NCBI RefSeq assembly: GCF_900177675.1
Contig: NZ_FXWM01000001.1
Coordinates: 3,109,001-3,173,000, forward strand
Reading direction: 5' to 3'
From: Bacillus sp. OV166
Lineage (GTDB): Bacteria > Bacillota > Bacilli > Bacillales > Cytobacillaceae
DNA: 64,000 nucleotides
Shown: positions 16,795 through 25,290 of the stretch, in pieces
How positions within the stretch are numbered: the stretch's first letter is position 1
Layout of the letters: each line of letters opens with the position of its first letter
The notes under the pieces: model-generated
What the model was told of the DNA's origin: nothing
Databases searched by the model: none
What the model saw: only the letters and a program-made list of their open reading frames with translations
Made by a program: the position numbers and the translations under genes

Positions 16795-17262
16795 CCCTCA
16801 GTTTAATACGATTTTCTCCCGAATACTCGCTTATTCGCAGGATTTCATGTACCTTGATATTTTGTAACGATAGAATATAGAGGGTCAGATCCATTATTAG
16901 CTTCGTGGAGGCATAGTGAAATAGAGGAGTGTAATTGCACTCCATATTTTACCATATGATGTACATGCTCCACGCCGCCCCTGGAGGCTTTCCCTCCCAT
17001 GTCTCAACGGGTCATTTGCCCTTTCATTCCTTCGTTATGCCTATCCAAGGGGTGGAGGCCAGTTTTGCTAACGGGATGGGTCAGAGCCCTTTTGTTTAAG
17101 TAATCTGGTACTCCGTACATATTTAAAATCCTACGAATAAGCCAACATTCGATTTGTATCATAATAAAGTGTATTGTTTTCTATTACTTTTTCCATGTCC
17201 TAAATAAGAACGAGTGATATTCTAATATTCCATTCGCACTAAGCTGCCATAGGTGTTATTGT
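16795..17262 (-). ncRNA. Putative IS1111-type guide (seek/bridge) RNA region of IS#2
   Basis: This 468-bp segment is downstream of the transposase and contains GC-rich inverted stretches near 16965-17060 (for example CTGGAGGCTTTCCCTCC and GGGTGGAGGCC). At 17066-17075 it reads TGCTAACGGG, an exact copy of the CTAACGGG target at the insertion site. Guide RNAs of IS1111 elements are encoded at this end (established knowledge). The precise RNA ends cannot be set by eye. Confidence 0.5.
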
Positions 17263-18513
17263 TTAAAGTTTTTCAGAATTATAGGATTCATTTCTTCGAG
17301 CCATTCCTACAAAAATTCTAGCCAACTTACCAATCAATTTCATAATTGATTTCATTTTCTTCATTTTTTTAACCTTAACATTATGGGTGTGGATTCCTTT
17401 AAATTCTGGGTTGTTCATCACAAGGCTCATTGTAGCTAAGTAAAGGAATCTCCGTAGCCTTGACCTTCCACGTTTTGATAAAACAATTTGCCCTTTCCAC
17501 TTTCCAGAACTAGCTTCAGCTAGGTGTAAACCAGCATGTCGAAGTAGCGAATTACCGTGAGAAAATCCACTAATATCTCCAGCTTCACCTAATATGCCAG
17601 CTAAAGATATTCCACTAATTCCTTTAATGGTAAGCAGCTTTTTAGCATAAGGAATTTTATTCAATACATCGGTAACTTGCTTTTCAACTCTTTCGAGTTG
17701 TATTACTGCTAAATCATATTCTTCAAGTAATTGCTCCAAATGAAATTTATAAGCATCTAGTGCTTGTCTTGAACCGATGGAATTCTTGGCTACCTGGAGG
17801 AGTAATTGGGCCTTTTTTAATCCAGGTTGCCTCTTCATCAGAGATTTCCAGCCCATAATAATCTCATGAGGCTGCTTGGTGGCCAATTCCATAGGAGTTG
17901 GAAATAGGCGAAGGGTTGCGATTGCTCCTTTTGCAGTAATGTCTTTAAAGACTTGTCGGAGTTCTGGAAAGACAATATCTATCCAGCGATTTAACTGATT
18001 GATAGAACTAACAAGTCGCTTAACCACTACATCACGGTTAGACATTAGGACCCTTAGTTTTTCAAATGATTCTGATGTGTATCTAACCTCGGAGTAGTAG
18101 CCGTTCTTTACCATATCAGCTATAACTAATGCATCTTTTTTATCACTTTTTGACTGAGTATTATCACGGTTTTCTTTATTCCTCTTTACTAAATGTGGGT
18201 TCACCGTTACTACCTCAATATTTTGTTTAAGGAGCCATTTTGAAAGATTGATCCAATAGTGTCCAGTTGGTTCCATCCCAACAATTTCTTCACATAGGTT
18301 GTTTAATCTTTGAAGATTTTTAATCCATTTTAGAAAACTAGTAAATCCTTCTTCATCATTTTTGAATGTAAGAGGATCTCCGACAACAATTCCACGGAAA
18401 TTTACGGCTCTGCCGACATGAAATTGTTGTGCAATATCCACGCCGACAACCAGATGTTTAACGGAAATTCTTTCTATTAGTTGATTTTGTTTGTTCTGCA
18501 TTTTAAACTTCAT
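17263..18513 (-). CDS. IS110-family transposase (IS1111-like)
   Basis: The 416-residue protein has the DEDD domain (VVGVDIAQQFHVG, GMEPTGHYWINL, SDKKDALVIADMV) and a C-terminal Tnp_20 domain (LTIKGISGISLAGILGEAGD, then HLAEASSGKWKGQ with the conserved serine). All key residues are present and no frameshift is seen, so it may be active. ATG 18513 is chosen because AGGAGG lies nine bases upstream; the 16-residue extension is unlikely. The enzyme exchanges DNA strands as directed by its guide RNA. Confidence 0.9.
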   Translation of the reverse strand: MKFKMQNKQNQLIERISVKHLVVGVDIAQQFHVGRAVNFRGIVVGDPLTFKNDEEGFTSFLKWIKNLQRLNNLCEEIVGMEPTGHYWINLSKWLLKQNIEVVTVNPHLVKRNKENRDNTQSKSDKKDALVIADMVKNGYYSEVRYTSESFEKLRVLMSNRDVVVKRLVSSINQLNRWIDIVFPELRQVFKDITAKGAIATLRLFPTPMELATKQPHEIIMGWKSLMKRQPGLKKAQLLLQVAKNSIGSRQALDAYKFHLEQLLEEYDLAVIQLERVEKQVTDVLNKIPYAKKLLTIKGISGISLAGILGEAGDISGFSHGNSLLRHAGLHLAEASSGKWKGQIVLSKRGRSRLRRFLYLATMSLVMNNPEFKGIHTHNVKVKKMKKMKSIMKLIGKLARIFVGMARRNESYNSEKL

Positions 18514-18618
18514 AGTAGGGTTCCTCCTAAAGTTGTGAGTTAGAGTGGTGTCTATACTCATATCTTACTGAGGAGCCCTATTTTTTTCAAAGTCGAAAAA
18601 TAACAATCTACAGGAATG

Positions 18619-18648
18619 CTAACGGGTAGCGTTAGTTAAATAAGGGTA
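18619..18648 (+). repeat. Array element right part after IS#2 (copy 17, right part)
   Basis: CTAACGGGTAGCGTTAGTTA, then AATAAGGG: module A sequence continuing straight into GTTAGTTAAATAAG. Confidence 0.75.
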
Positions 18649-18735
18649 CTCGTATATTAAAACACAAAAAAACACTTGGGAGATGACGAGGTTTTTTTTA
18701 TTTACACGCAATCAAAAAATATTCGTTAATTTTAT

Positions 18736-18924
18736 TCATCTTGATGTGTAATTAACTATAAAAAAAGTGCTGATAAAGCCAATACCTATAATAAAAGAAA
18801 TAAACGGCAAATCACGGTCAGATGACTTTTTAAATATAATGACCGCTAAAACAAACGAAAAAACGGTACCAATAAGTAAAATTCTATTTACCCACATAAG
18901 TAAGATACTATCTAACCATAGCAA
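18736..18924 (-). CDS. Small two-span membrane protein (62 aa)
   Basis: TTG 18924 follows AAGAAGGAG on the minus strand. The two hydrophobic segments (NRILLIGTVFSFVLAVIIF and FISFIIGIGFISTFFIV) are joined by a basic loop, KKSSDRDLP. The function is unknown. It is a leftward cassette gene. Confidence 0.6.
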   Translation of the reverse strand: MLWLDSILLMWVNRILLIGTVFSFVLAVIIFKKSSDRDLPFISFIIGIGFISTFFIVNYTSR

Positions 18925-19189
18925 AAAAATTTCTCCTTCTATTTTGATTATGATAATCCAATAAAAAAGTTAATCTCTAATTTGATCAGCGGATATTGCT
19001 TCCTCTAGAACTACAGTTATGGCTTAATAATTATATTATAAAAGCAATTTTTTAAGTTCTGATGAATTTTATGTAAACGTTTTTTTAAGTTTTACCCCTA
19101 TTGTGAAGTAAAGATAATAATAACTCGTTGAAGAATAAGGGAGTTGATAGAGGCTTCTTCATAACCGTCTAAGTTATAGTCATTTTTGG
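18925..19189. other. Interval without a supported gene
   Basis: AT-rich sequence upstream of the leftward small gene. TTGAAGAATAAGGGAGTTGA near 19130 may be a worn module A; nothing else is supported. Confidence 0.35.
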
Positions 19190-19223
19190 TTATTGTACTA
19201 AAGAAGCAGTTTAGTTGAATAAG
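19190..19223 (+). repeat. Array element, module C (copy 18)
   Basis: TTATTGTACTAAAGAAGCAG, then TTTAGTTGAATAAGG. Confidence 0.75.
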
Positions 19224-19328
19224 GATTCAGTACCAAAGATAGATATATTCCAGCAAAAGATCAAAATGTGTTATTGTTTAAATATGATTTTTGTCTAGGG
19301 TAGAAACATGAGAAAGGTGTGCAGAAGT

Positions 19329-19873
19329 GTGAACAAAAGAATATTTATGATTTTATTTACTGTGATTTTAATATCTGTATTTGTGGGTTGCGGAAAAATC
19401 ACTGAACATACTTCGTCAAAAAAAGTGCAATCCCCAACGAGCACGGCTTCTAAGACTGTTGAAACCAATAAGAGTACATCTGCCGATGACACAGAAAAAC
19501 CAACGAGTGATAGTGAACCCAACAAAAGTGTTCCTGCATCTAGCACTTTAAAGGCAACAGGTACAACGGACGGATTTGATTACAGCAAATATACCCTAAT
19601 TGTAGTAAACGGCGGGGATATGTCAGGATATAGACAGCCGAATGTCAAAGTAGATGTCGGATTTGGAGAACGGGAATATTGGGCGTATACAAATGAATAC
19701 GGTCAGCTAATTCGTGTTGAGGCGAAAAATATAACACTTCAAAATCCGAATACTGATCATGTTTTGTCATCAGGTAGATATTACTCTGATGAAGCAAATG
19801 TTCCTGGTACAGAGAGTCCAACCTTGGATAAAGGGCATGTAATTGCTGACTCACTTGGGGGAGTATCTAACGC
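19329..19873 (+). pseudogene. DNA/RNA non-specific endonuclease lipoprotein, 5' part of a split gene
   Basis: The frame starts at GTG 19329 (AAAGGTG upstream; an ATG at 19308 is in frame) with a lipoprotein signal ending VFVGCGK. A Ser/Thr-rich spacer follows (about residues 20-75), then the beta part of a His-Me finger nuclease with the active motif LDKGHVIADSLGG. After SNA the frame runs into foreign DNA and stops. The continuation ([20 protein letters not shown]...) lies in the same orientation at 23602. The intact product would be a secreted, membrane-anchored nuclease of about 340 residues. Confidence 0.88.
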
Positions 19874-20368
19874 TAGGTAAAAAATCACTTAATATTTGAA
19901 GGACCTGAAAGGACTTAATGAAACTACCGCTTCTTCTATAATGAAAAAAGACATTGTCAATTATTTTTACAAGCTGCTCTTTTTCAAAAAATGAATCAAG
20001 TGTGGTCGCAATATAGGCCATTTCCTGTAGAGAATAATGGAGTTGAAGTTGAGAGAAGAGTTTATTTTTATTTGGAATAAACACGGATTGATTGGGGATT
20101 AATTTCGTTAATATTGGATGAGGGGCTTCAATAACAATACCTTCACGAAATGCTTATTAATAAATGATTCCTCTTCCACCTTATCCAGTTTATCGCCGTA
20201 TATAAGGGAATTTTTATAATAAATAAGATAAAATCTTTCGTTATCTGCTGTTATCACATCAATTACTTTGGTTCTTGCAAATAGGGCTGTTCGATTAACA
20301 TTTCCTTTTACCATATTCTTTCTATCCTTTATGGATAATTCAGTTGGCAACATAATCTCTTTATTCAT
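19874..20368 (-). pseudogene. Truncated and frameshifted hypothetical gene
   Basis: ATG 20368 follows GGGGGGAAG. The frame begins MNKEIMLPTELSIKDRKN, reads to about NKHF, then shifts and continues as REGIVIEAPHPILTKLIP to KSFQVLQILSDFLP at the insertion border. One frameshift and loss of the 3' end make it non-functional. The family is not recognised. Confidence 0.65.
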
Positions 20369-20499
20369 TTCAACTTCCCCCCAATAGAATATAGACACTG
20401 ATAAAAATCATTTGCTAACCTTTTGGTTTAATTATAGCATAAGTCCAAAATAATGTTCCTCTGCGCATTATCCCAGAAGTTTACTTTCCAATTCCCGAA

Positions 20500-20549
20500 A
20501 AATAAGGGTGTCAGGAATTGTCTAAATTCGGTGCCCGATACCCTTATTT
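20500..20549 (-). terminator. Terminator of the acetyltransferase/nitrilase gene
   Basis: AATAAGGGTGTC at the left pairs with GATACCCTTATT at the right of this interval; T-run on the minus strand side. Confidence 0.75.
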
Positions 20550-20579
20550 TCAGTTTGGAAAAGTACGACGATCTTTAAC

Positions 20580-22127
20580 TTAATCCGCCTTTAGGTTTGT
20601 CCTTTCAATTCGATACAAATCATGCCGCCGGTCTCGTAATTGGCTCATGGAACCGGATTTCCTTGAACGTCTCAGCTGCTCAAGGTCTACGTCTCCGACA
20701 ACCACTGTATCTATGTTTGCGTCACATTCCCCGACAATGCCATCCCGTGCAAATTCAATATCTGAAGGGGAGAAAATCCCCGATTGGGCGTATTGAATAT
20801 CCATGTTCTCAACGTGTGTTAAGTTACCCACTGTTCCAGCAATACAGGTATATATTTGGTTCTCAATGGCTCGTGCTTGGGCACAGTAGCGTACCCGAAG
20901 ATATCCTTGGCGATCTTCTGCACTAAATGGGACAAAAATTATATTCGCTCCCTTTTGAACTGCGATTCTTGCTAGTTCAGGAAACTCGATGTCGTAAGAA
21001 ACCTGAATAGCTATTTTTCCGCAATCGGTGTCAAAGACGTGTATCTCATTTCCCTCAGCGATTCCCCACCACTTTTTTTCATTAGGGGTCACATGAATTT
21101 TAGCTTGTCTTTCAATCGATCCGTCTCTGCGGAATAGAAAGCTGACATTGTATATATCACCATTTTCTTCAACAAAATGTGTTCCGCCGACAATATTAAT
21201 GTTATATCTTACAGCGAGCTGCATAAATAGTTCAATGTATTGATCCGTATAGGTTGCAAGCCGTCTTACTGCCCGGTCCGGGCGTTTTTCTTCCAGAAAG
21301 GACATCAATTGGGTGGTAAAAATCTCTGGAAATACGGCAAAGTCAGATCCGAAATCAGCTGCAACGTCTACATAATATTCAACCTGGGTACTAAAATCCT
21401 CAAATGATTCAATTTTCTTCATCATATACTGTACTACGCAAACTCTAACAGGGAATGATGTTCGATAAATACGCTTTGACTTTGGACGGTAATCGACGTT
21501 GTTCCATTCCATCAAAGTGGCCATAGAGTCAGAAGCCTTGTCATCTGGGAGGTAGCTTGTGTTGATCCGTTTAATGGTAAAACCTTGAAGGAGCTGGAAG
21601 GATAACACCGGATCATAAATGTTATGCTTCTCCACTTCTGCTACGTACTCACGAGCGGTCATTTCATCCTTGTATTTGTGATAATTAGGAATCCGCCCTC
21701 CGATGATGATGCTTTCAAGATTTAAACGAACAGCAAGGTCTTTTCTAGCCTCGTAAAGGCGATGCCCTAATTTCATGCGTCGGTATTCTGGATCGACCAT
21801 CACTTCAATCCCATATAAATTGAGTCCATTAGGATCATGATTGGTGATATAGCCATTGTCCGTGATGATGTCCCAAGTATGCTGGTCATCATATTCGTCA
21901 AAATTGACAATTAGGCTTGAACAGGAACCGACAATTTTGTCCTCATATTCCACACAGAACTGACCTTCAGGGAAAATTCGAATGTGACTAAGCAATTGTT
22001 CCCTCTTCCAGGGATCCATGTTAGGAAAGCAGACTCTCCCTAACGCTATAATTGCATCAATGTCTTCGATGCGTATATTTCGGATGATTATTTTCTTCTC
22101 ATATTTTGACATATCTGTCTCTGACAC
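20580..22127 (-). CDS. GNAT acetyltransferase / carbon-nitrogen hydrolase fusion (YhcX-like)
   Basis: The 515-residue protein has an N-terminal GNAT domain (about 10-210, with EVMVDPEYRRMKLGHRLYEAR) and a C-terminal nitrilase-type domain (about 225-500). The hydrolase part shows the catalytic Glu in FAVFPEIF and Lys in AKIHVTPNEKKWWG. The position of the nucleophile reads QVSYDIEFPE, with Ser instead of the usual Cys. The overall plan matches B. subtilis YhcX. It starts at GTG 22127 after GGGGTG. It may transfer acetyl groups or hydrolyse amides; the Ser casts doubt on normal hydrolase activity. Confidence 0.85.
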   Translation of the reverse strand: MSETDMSKYEKKIIIRNIRIEDIDAIIALGRVCFPNMDPWKREQLLSHIRIFPEGQFCVEYEDKIVGSCSSLIVNFDEYDDQHTWDIITDNGYITNHDPNGLNLYGIEVMVDPEYRRMKLGHRLYEARKDLAVRLNLESIIIGGRIPNYHKYKDEMTAREYVAEVEKHNIYDPVLSFQLLQGFTIKRINTSYLPDDKASDSMATLMEWNNVDYRPKSKRIYRTSFPVRVCVVQYMMKKIESFEDFSTQVEYYVDVAADFGSDFAVFPEIFTTQLMSFLEEKRPDRAVRRLATYTDQYIELFMQLAVRYNINIVGGTHFVEENGDIYNVSFLFRRDGSIERQAKIHVTPNEKKWWGIAEGNEIHVFDTDCGKIAIQVSYDIEFPELARIAVQKGANIIFVPFSAEDRQGYLRVRYCAQARAIENQIYTCIAGTVGNLTHVENMDIQYAQSGIFSPSDIEFARDGIVGECDANIDTVVVGDVDLEQLRRSRKSGSMSQLRDRRHDLYRIERTNLKAD

Positions 22128-22296
22128 GTTCTCACACCCCTGCTTTAGTTGTAATGCCTATGTAGTTACATAAAAAATGGACTCTCCCTTTAACCAATTG
22201 CCATTTTTCATTTATGGTTCCCTTTATTGACAAAATTAACTATACTCTTCCTAACTAATAGGTCAAATCATTGCTACTTTTATTCAAACAGCAAAA

Positions 22297-22326
22297 AGAG
22301 CGATAGCTGTTTGAGCGATCACTCTT
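22297..22326 (-). terminator. Terminator of the serine hydrolase gene
   Basis: AGAGCGATAGCTG pairs with the later GAGCGATCACTCT; the A-run at its left is a T-run on the minus strand. Confidence 0.75.
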
Positions 22327-22341
22327 CGTTCAAATATTCTA

Positions 22342-23115
22342 TTATTCCTCCAACAAATAATCATAGATATGCTTACCAATTTTACTTATTTTCTGCTTTC
22401 CCGCATATACATCGTCTAGCCGGTCGATTAAGACCGCAGCATAGGCGGTTTTCCCCTTATATTTAATCACCGCACAATCATTTTCAACGCGAGGAAGACT
22501 GCCTGTTTTATTGGCCACAACAACCCTTTCCAGATCCATCAAACCTGGAAGTCTATCTTGAAATTGCTGATAGCTCATTATTTTTAAGACAGCTGCTCGG
22601 CTTTCCTCTTTTAAATAAGACCCTTCATTGACAGCTTTCAGGCAAGTCAACATGTCTATAGGAATTGTAAAGTTATCATGACCTTGTCCAATGGCTGCAA
22701 AGTCCATCATTTTCCGATTAAGTATCGTATGCTTCAGTCCCATTTTCTTAATGGATCGATTTATGTCTGCCATTACCAATTTATCTATCAGCATGTTGGT
22801 GGCCGTATTATCTGAAACTGTAATCATTAAGGTCATAAGATCCTTCAAAGTCAAAAGCGCATCGCGAGAAAATGCCTGCAATACTCCGGACCCGCCAACA
22901 TGATTTGTGATCGAAACCAATTGATTTAAATTTAGTTTCCCTGCCTCACTCTGCCGAAATGCTTCTATTAAAATGGGAACCTTAATCAGACTGGCAGATT
23001 GAAATGTTTCCTCACAATTAACATATAGACTCTCGCCCTCGATTTCAACCGCCAGCCCCACTCGACCGCTGAGACCACGAAGTTCTTCTTCGATTCTCAC
23101 CTTTAATTGATCCAT
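22342..23115 (-). CDS. Class A beta-lactamase-fold serine hydrolase
   Basis: The 257-residue protein has the three motifs of the family: SASLIK (SxxK, about 39-44), VSDNTATN (SDN, about 99) and NKTGS (KTG, about 205). It lacks a signal peptide, so it is cytoplasmic and not a secreted resistance enzyme. Its start (ATG 23115) lies just after the stop of a dipeptide/oligopeptide ABC transporter ATPase gene. The pair therefore probably handles peptides, for example as an esterase or peptidase. It is part of the captured fragment. Confidence 0.85.
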   Translation of the reverse strand: MDQLKVRIEEELRGLSGRVGLAVEIEGESLYVNCEETFQSASLIKVPILIEAFRQSEAGKLNLNQLVSITNHVGGSGVLQAFSRDALLTLKDLMTLMITVSDNTATNMLIDKLVMADINRSIKKMGLKHTILNRKMMDFAAIGQGHDNFTIPIDMLTCLKAVNEGSYLKEESRAAVLKIMSYQQFQDRLPGLMDLERVVVANKTGSLPRVENDCAVIKYKGKTAYAAVLIDRLDDVYAGKQKISKIGKHIYDYLLEE

Positions 23116-23118
23116 CGC

Positions 23119-23601
23119 TTACCTCGTAACAGCAACCTGAGAATAATCATGATCACCGGTTTTATTTTTATCATAAAGATGACAGGCAATATAATGGCTA
23201 TCTTCAATTTCCTGCCAGACAGGCTTCTCCTTCCCACAAACCTCCATGGCCATTGGACAGCGGGTTCTAAAGACACAGCCGCTCGGAGGATTAATCGGGC
23301 TTGGAAGTTCCCCTTTTCAAATAATCCTTTCACGCTTGTCCTCAATATCCGGGTCCGGAATCGGAATGGCTGATAGCAATGCCTGTGTATATGGATGGAG
23401 CGGCTTCTTATACAGCTCACTGCTTGTCGTTAATTCAACCAATTGCCCTAAATACATAACACCAATACGGTCGCTGATTTGCTTCACCATGGAAAGATCA
23501 TGAGCAATAAATAGATAGGTTAAGCCTTTTTCCTTTTGCAATTTCATCAGTAAATTAACGACCTGGGCCTGAACGGATACATCGAGGGCAGAAATCGGCT
23601 C
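23119..23601 (-). pseudogene. Oligopeptide/dipeptide ABC transporter ATPase (OppF/DppF type), 3' fragment
   Basis: The fragment begins at [18 protein letters not shown] (after Walker B), continues with the switch [25 protein letters not shown] and then an in-frame TGA. Beyond it the same frame reads KGELPSPINPPSGCVFRTRC, the usual C-terminal signature, and ends VAVTR at 23119. It therefore lacks the first half and has an internal stop codon. Confidence 0.85.
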
Positions 23602-24055
23602 ATATAACATTACACCTCAAGACAGCATTCTCAATAGGCACGGCGATCAAGCTTATATGGAAAAAGTGATTCGAGATGCAGGAGGTTGTACAGATTTCGT
23701 AGCAGTGATTCAATATCCAAATACTCAGACGCAAATTCCTAACCATTATAAATTCACATACAAAATTCAGGGCAGATCCATTACAGATGAATTTGACAAT
23801 GTAAACCCAGATGAAGTGAACAAAAATTTAGGGAAAACGACAGGTACGAGCAGTACGCCACCGAAAACAGACAATGTACCTGCAAACGAAACGGAAAATA
23901 GTAATGAAGATGTTAGTAAAGTGGATACCAATCATAACGGAAGTGTTACGATCGCTGAAGCCAAAGCTGCTGGCTTTAAAATGCCAATTACGCGAGATTC
24001 ATGGCTCTATAAATATATGGATGATCGAGATGGTGATGGCTTAGTAGGTGAATAA
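23602..24055 (+). pseudogene. DNA/RNA non-specific endonuclease, 3' part of the split gene
   Basis: The frame resumes at [20 protein letters not shown] and continues through the nuclease core (IRDAGGCTDFVAVIQYPN, HYKFTYKIQG). A spacer is followed by an EF-hand-like loop (DTNHNGSVTIAEAKAAGF) and an excalibur-like acidic loop (DDRDGDGLVGE) at the C-terminus. These acidic loops bind calcium in related extracellular proteins. With the 5' part at 19329-19873 it forms one complete gene if the 3.73-kb insert is removed. Confidence 0.85.
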
Positions 24056-24118
24056 ATGGGGTTATGCGGCGATTCTTTTCTTCTTATTGAAGTAACGGAG
24101 CAGTTTAGTTTAATAAAG
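24056..24118 (+). repeat. Array element, modules B (partial) and C (copy 19)
   Basis: GGTTATGCGGCGATTCTTTT, then CTTATTGAAGTAACGGAG and CAGTTTAGTTTAATAAAG. It begins at the stop codon of the nuclease. Confidence 0.75.
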
Positions 24119-24211
24119 CGTATTTAGTAGTGTTTTTGCATAGGACATGCCATCTAATTCTTGCATACATTGTAATGTAAACAATTTCTTTGCAAAGGAA
24201 GTGAAATTATA

Positions 24212-24613
24212 ATGTCAGATTCACATGGTTCTAAAGGTTCTAAAGGTTCTAAAGGTTCTAAAGGTTCTAAAGGTTCTGAAGATTGTTGTAATTGCGTTGA
24301 GGGAATGGCAGAAAAACTAGAACAGTTCAAAGGTTTTTATGCGTATATTTATGAAGAAGGCAATAAGGCTCTAGCTCAAGGAGCTATCAGAAATGTGAAA
24401 GATAATTCGGTCCTCCATTTGGAAAGGGTGACTAAAACTGTCTTTCTTCCTGGTGGTGGATTATTTAGCAATGTGTTCACTGATTTATATATCAGTATCT
24501 GTTCCATTACAGAATTTGCCCCTCTTTTTCCAGTAGATTCGGTATCAGCGGAAGAGATCACTAATATGCAAAATGAAATGCAGAAAAAGCTAAATGAAAC
24601 CAGAGTACGCTAG
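24212..24613 (+). CDS. Hypothetical protein with GSK repeats
   Basis: The 133-residue protein starts MSDSH followed by five GSK units and one GSE, encoded by 9-base tandem repeats at 24229-24282. A CCNC cysteine cluster and a conserved-looking alpha/beta domain (EQFKGFYAYIYEEGNKAL...) follow. The start is ATG 24212 with GGAAGTG upstream. The Gly/Ser/Lys stretch and cysteines recall spore-coat or exosporium proteins, but no named family is recognised. Confidence 0.6.
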   Translation: MSDSHGSKGSKGSKGSKGSKGSEDCCNCVEGMAEKLEQFKGFYAYIYEEGNKALAQGAIRNVKDNSVLHLERVTKTVFLPGGGLFSNVFTDLYISICSITEFAPLFPVDSVSAEEITNMQNEMQKKLNETRVR

Positions 24614-24663
24614 TGCCATTCAATTCCTACTTTCAAACCACATAAATAATAGAATTTGCAAAC

Positions 24664-24689
24664 GGGTGGGAAATCCTAATCCCCACCCC
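24664..24689 (+). terminator. Terminator
   Basis: GGGTGGGAAATC pairs with ATCCCCACCC-type sequence, followed by AAATAAAAAAAG. Confidence 0.65.
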
Positions 24690-24760
24690 AAATAAAAAAA
24701 GCAACCAACTGCTGCAACTTGTCGATTCTCCCTCCTGTAGGCTAAAGAAAATAAATTTCA

Positions 24761-24853
24761 TTTTCAACTAACAGGTGCTTGAGTTTAAGATCATAGCTGT
24801 CATTGAGGCAGCTTTTTCTTGTTGAACTAACGAAGCAGAATACTTAAAAAAGA
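24761..24853 (+). repeat. Array element, full (copy 20)
   Basis: TTTTCAACTAACAGGTGC, module B AGCTGTCATTGAGGCAGC plus T-run, and CTTGTTGAACTAACGAAGC followed by an altered end AGAATACTTAAA. Confidence 0.8.
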
Positions 24854-24929
24854 GTTTTGAGGATTAGGGGTTAATCCTTTATAGAAGTGTTAAAAATCAT
24901 AATAATCTTTATTTTCGGTAAATTTATTA

Positions 24930-24958
24930 TTGACAACTCGAGTTTATCGATATATTAT
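24930..24958 (+). promoter_or_regulatory. SigA-type promoter of the leuA leader
   Basis: TTGACA at 24930-24935 with TATTAT at 24953-24958 (17-base spacer). Confidence 0.65.
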
Positions 24959-24959
24959 C

Positions 24960-25250
24960 GTATTTAATTAAATAACAATAAGCAAAGATTGGAAATAGTA
25001 AAAGGATTTATAAACTTGTCAGAGAGCCGATGGTTGGTGAAAATCGGTAGTTATTGCCTTTGAACTCATCCAAGAGCTACTCTCTGAACATAATCAGTAG
25101 GGGATGTCGGTTTTCTACCGTTATGATGATAGGTGGTGATAGCTGCCGAAAATGAGTGGGTTAATTATGTAATGATTAATCAATTAGAGTGGTACCGCGA
25201 GCAATGCCTAGTCTCTATATTTTTAAAGAGACGGGGCTTTTTTTATTTTT
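24960..25250 (+). promoter_or_regulatory. T-box leader, leucine-responsive
   Basis: Stem I is closed by AGAGA (25021) and TCTCT (25081) and contains the AG-rich loop and GAACTCATCC, where CTC at 25065-25067 is a leucine specifier codon. The T-box core AGAGTGGTACCGCG is at 25186-25199. It is followed by the terminator GTCTCT...AGAGAC and a T-run at 25211-25245. Uncharged tRNA-Leu pairing at specifier and T-box favours the antiterminator and allows transcription of leuA. Confidence 0.92.
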
Positions 25251-25290
25251 AAATAAACTAACAATTTTATATGAAAAGGTGGGAGTTAGG

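Larger units (their letters stand above)
16795..18620 (-). mobile_element. IS#2, second IS110-family insertion sequence (about 1.83 kb)
   Basis: Array sequence ends with CT at 16793-16794 and resumes after CT at 18619-18620, so the element carries the CT core dinucleotide at one end and lies at exactly the same target position as IS#1. The transposase reads leftward, with 107 bp upstream and 468 bp non-coding sequence downstream. A long downstream segment is the arrangement of the IS1111 group, unlike IS#1. The two elements are therefore of different subgroups but share a target. Confidence 0.8.
19874..23601. other. 3.73-kb chromosomal fragment inserted in the nuclease gene
   Basis: The interval contains two genes complete within it and two genes cut at the borders (19874-20368 and 23119-23601). 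All read leftward, unlike the host gene. No transposase, terminal repeats or target duplication is visible, and at most one or two bases of microhomology occur at the joints. It contains no array element. This looks like capture of a random chromosomal fragment by end-joining; a misassembly is an alternative. Confidence 0.8.

Noticed and set aside
19851-20084. Independent leftward gene at 19851-20084
   Set aside because: It is the downstream frame of a frameshifted gene cut at the insertion border, and its last residues come from the nuclease gene.
25189-25290. GTG start at 25189 for leuA
   Set aside because: It lies inside the T-box core; ATG 25291 has a proper ribosome binding site.
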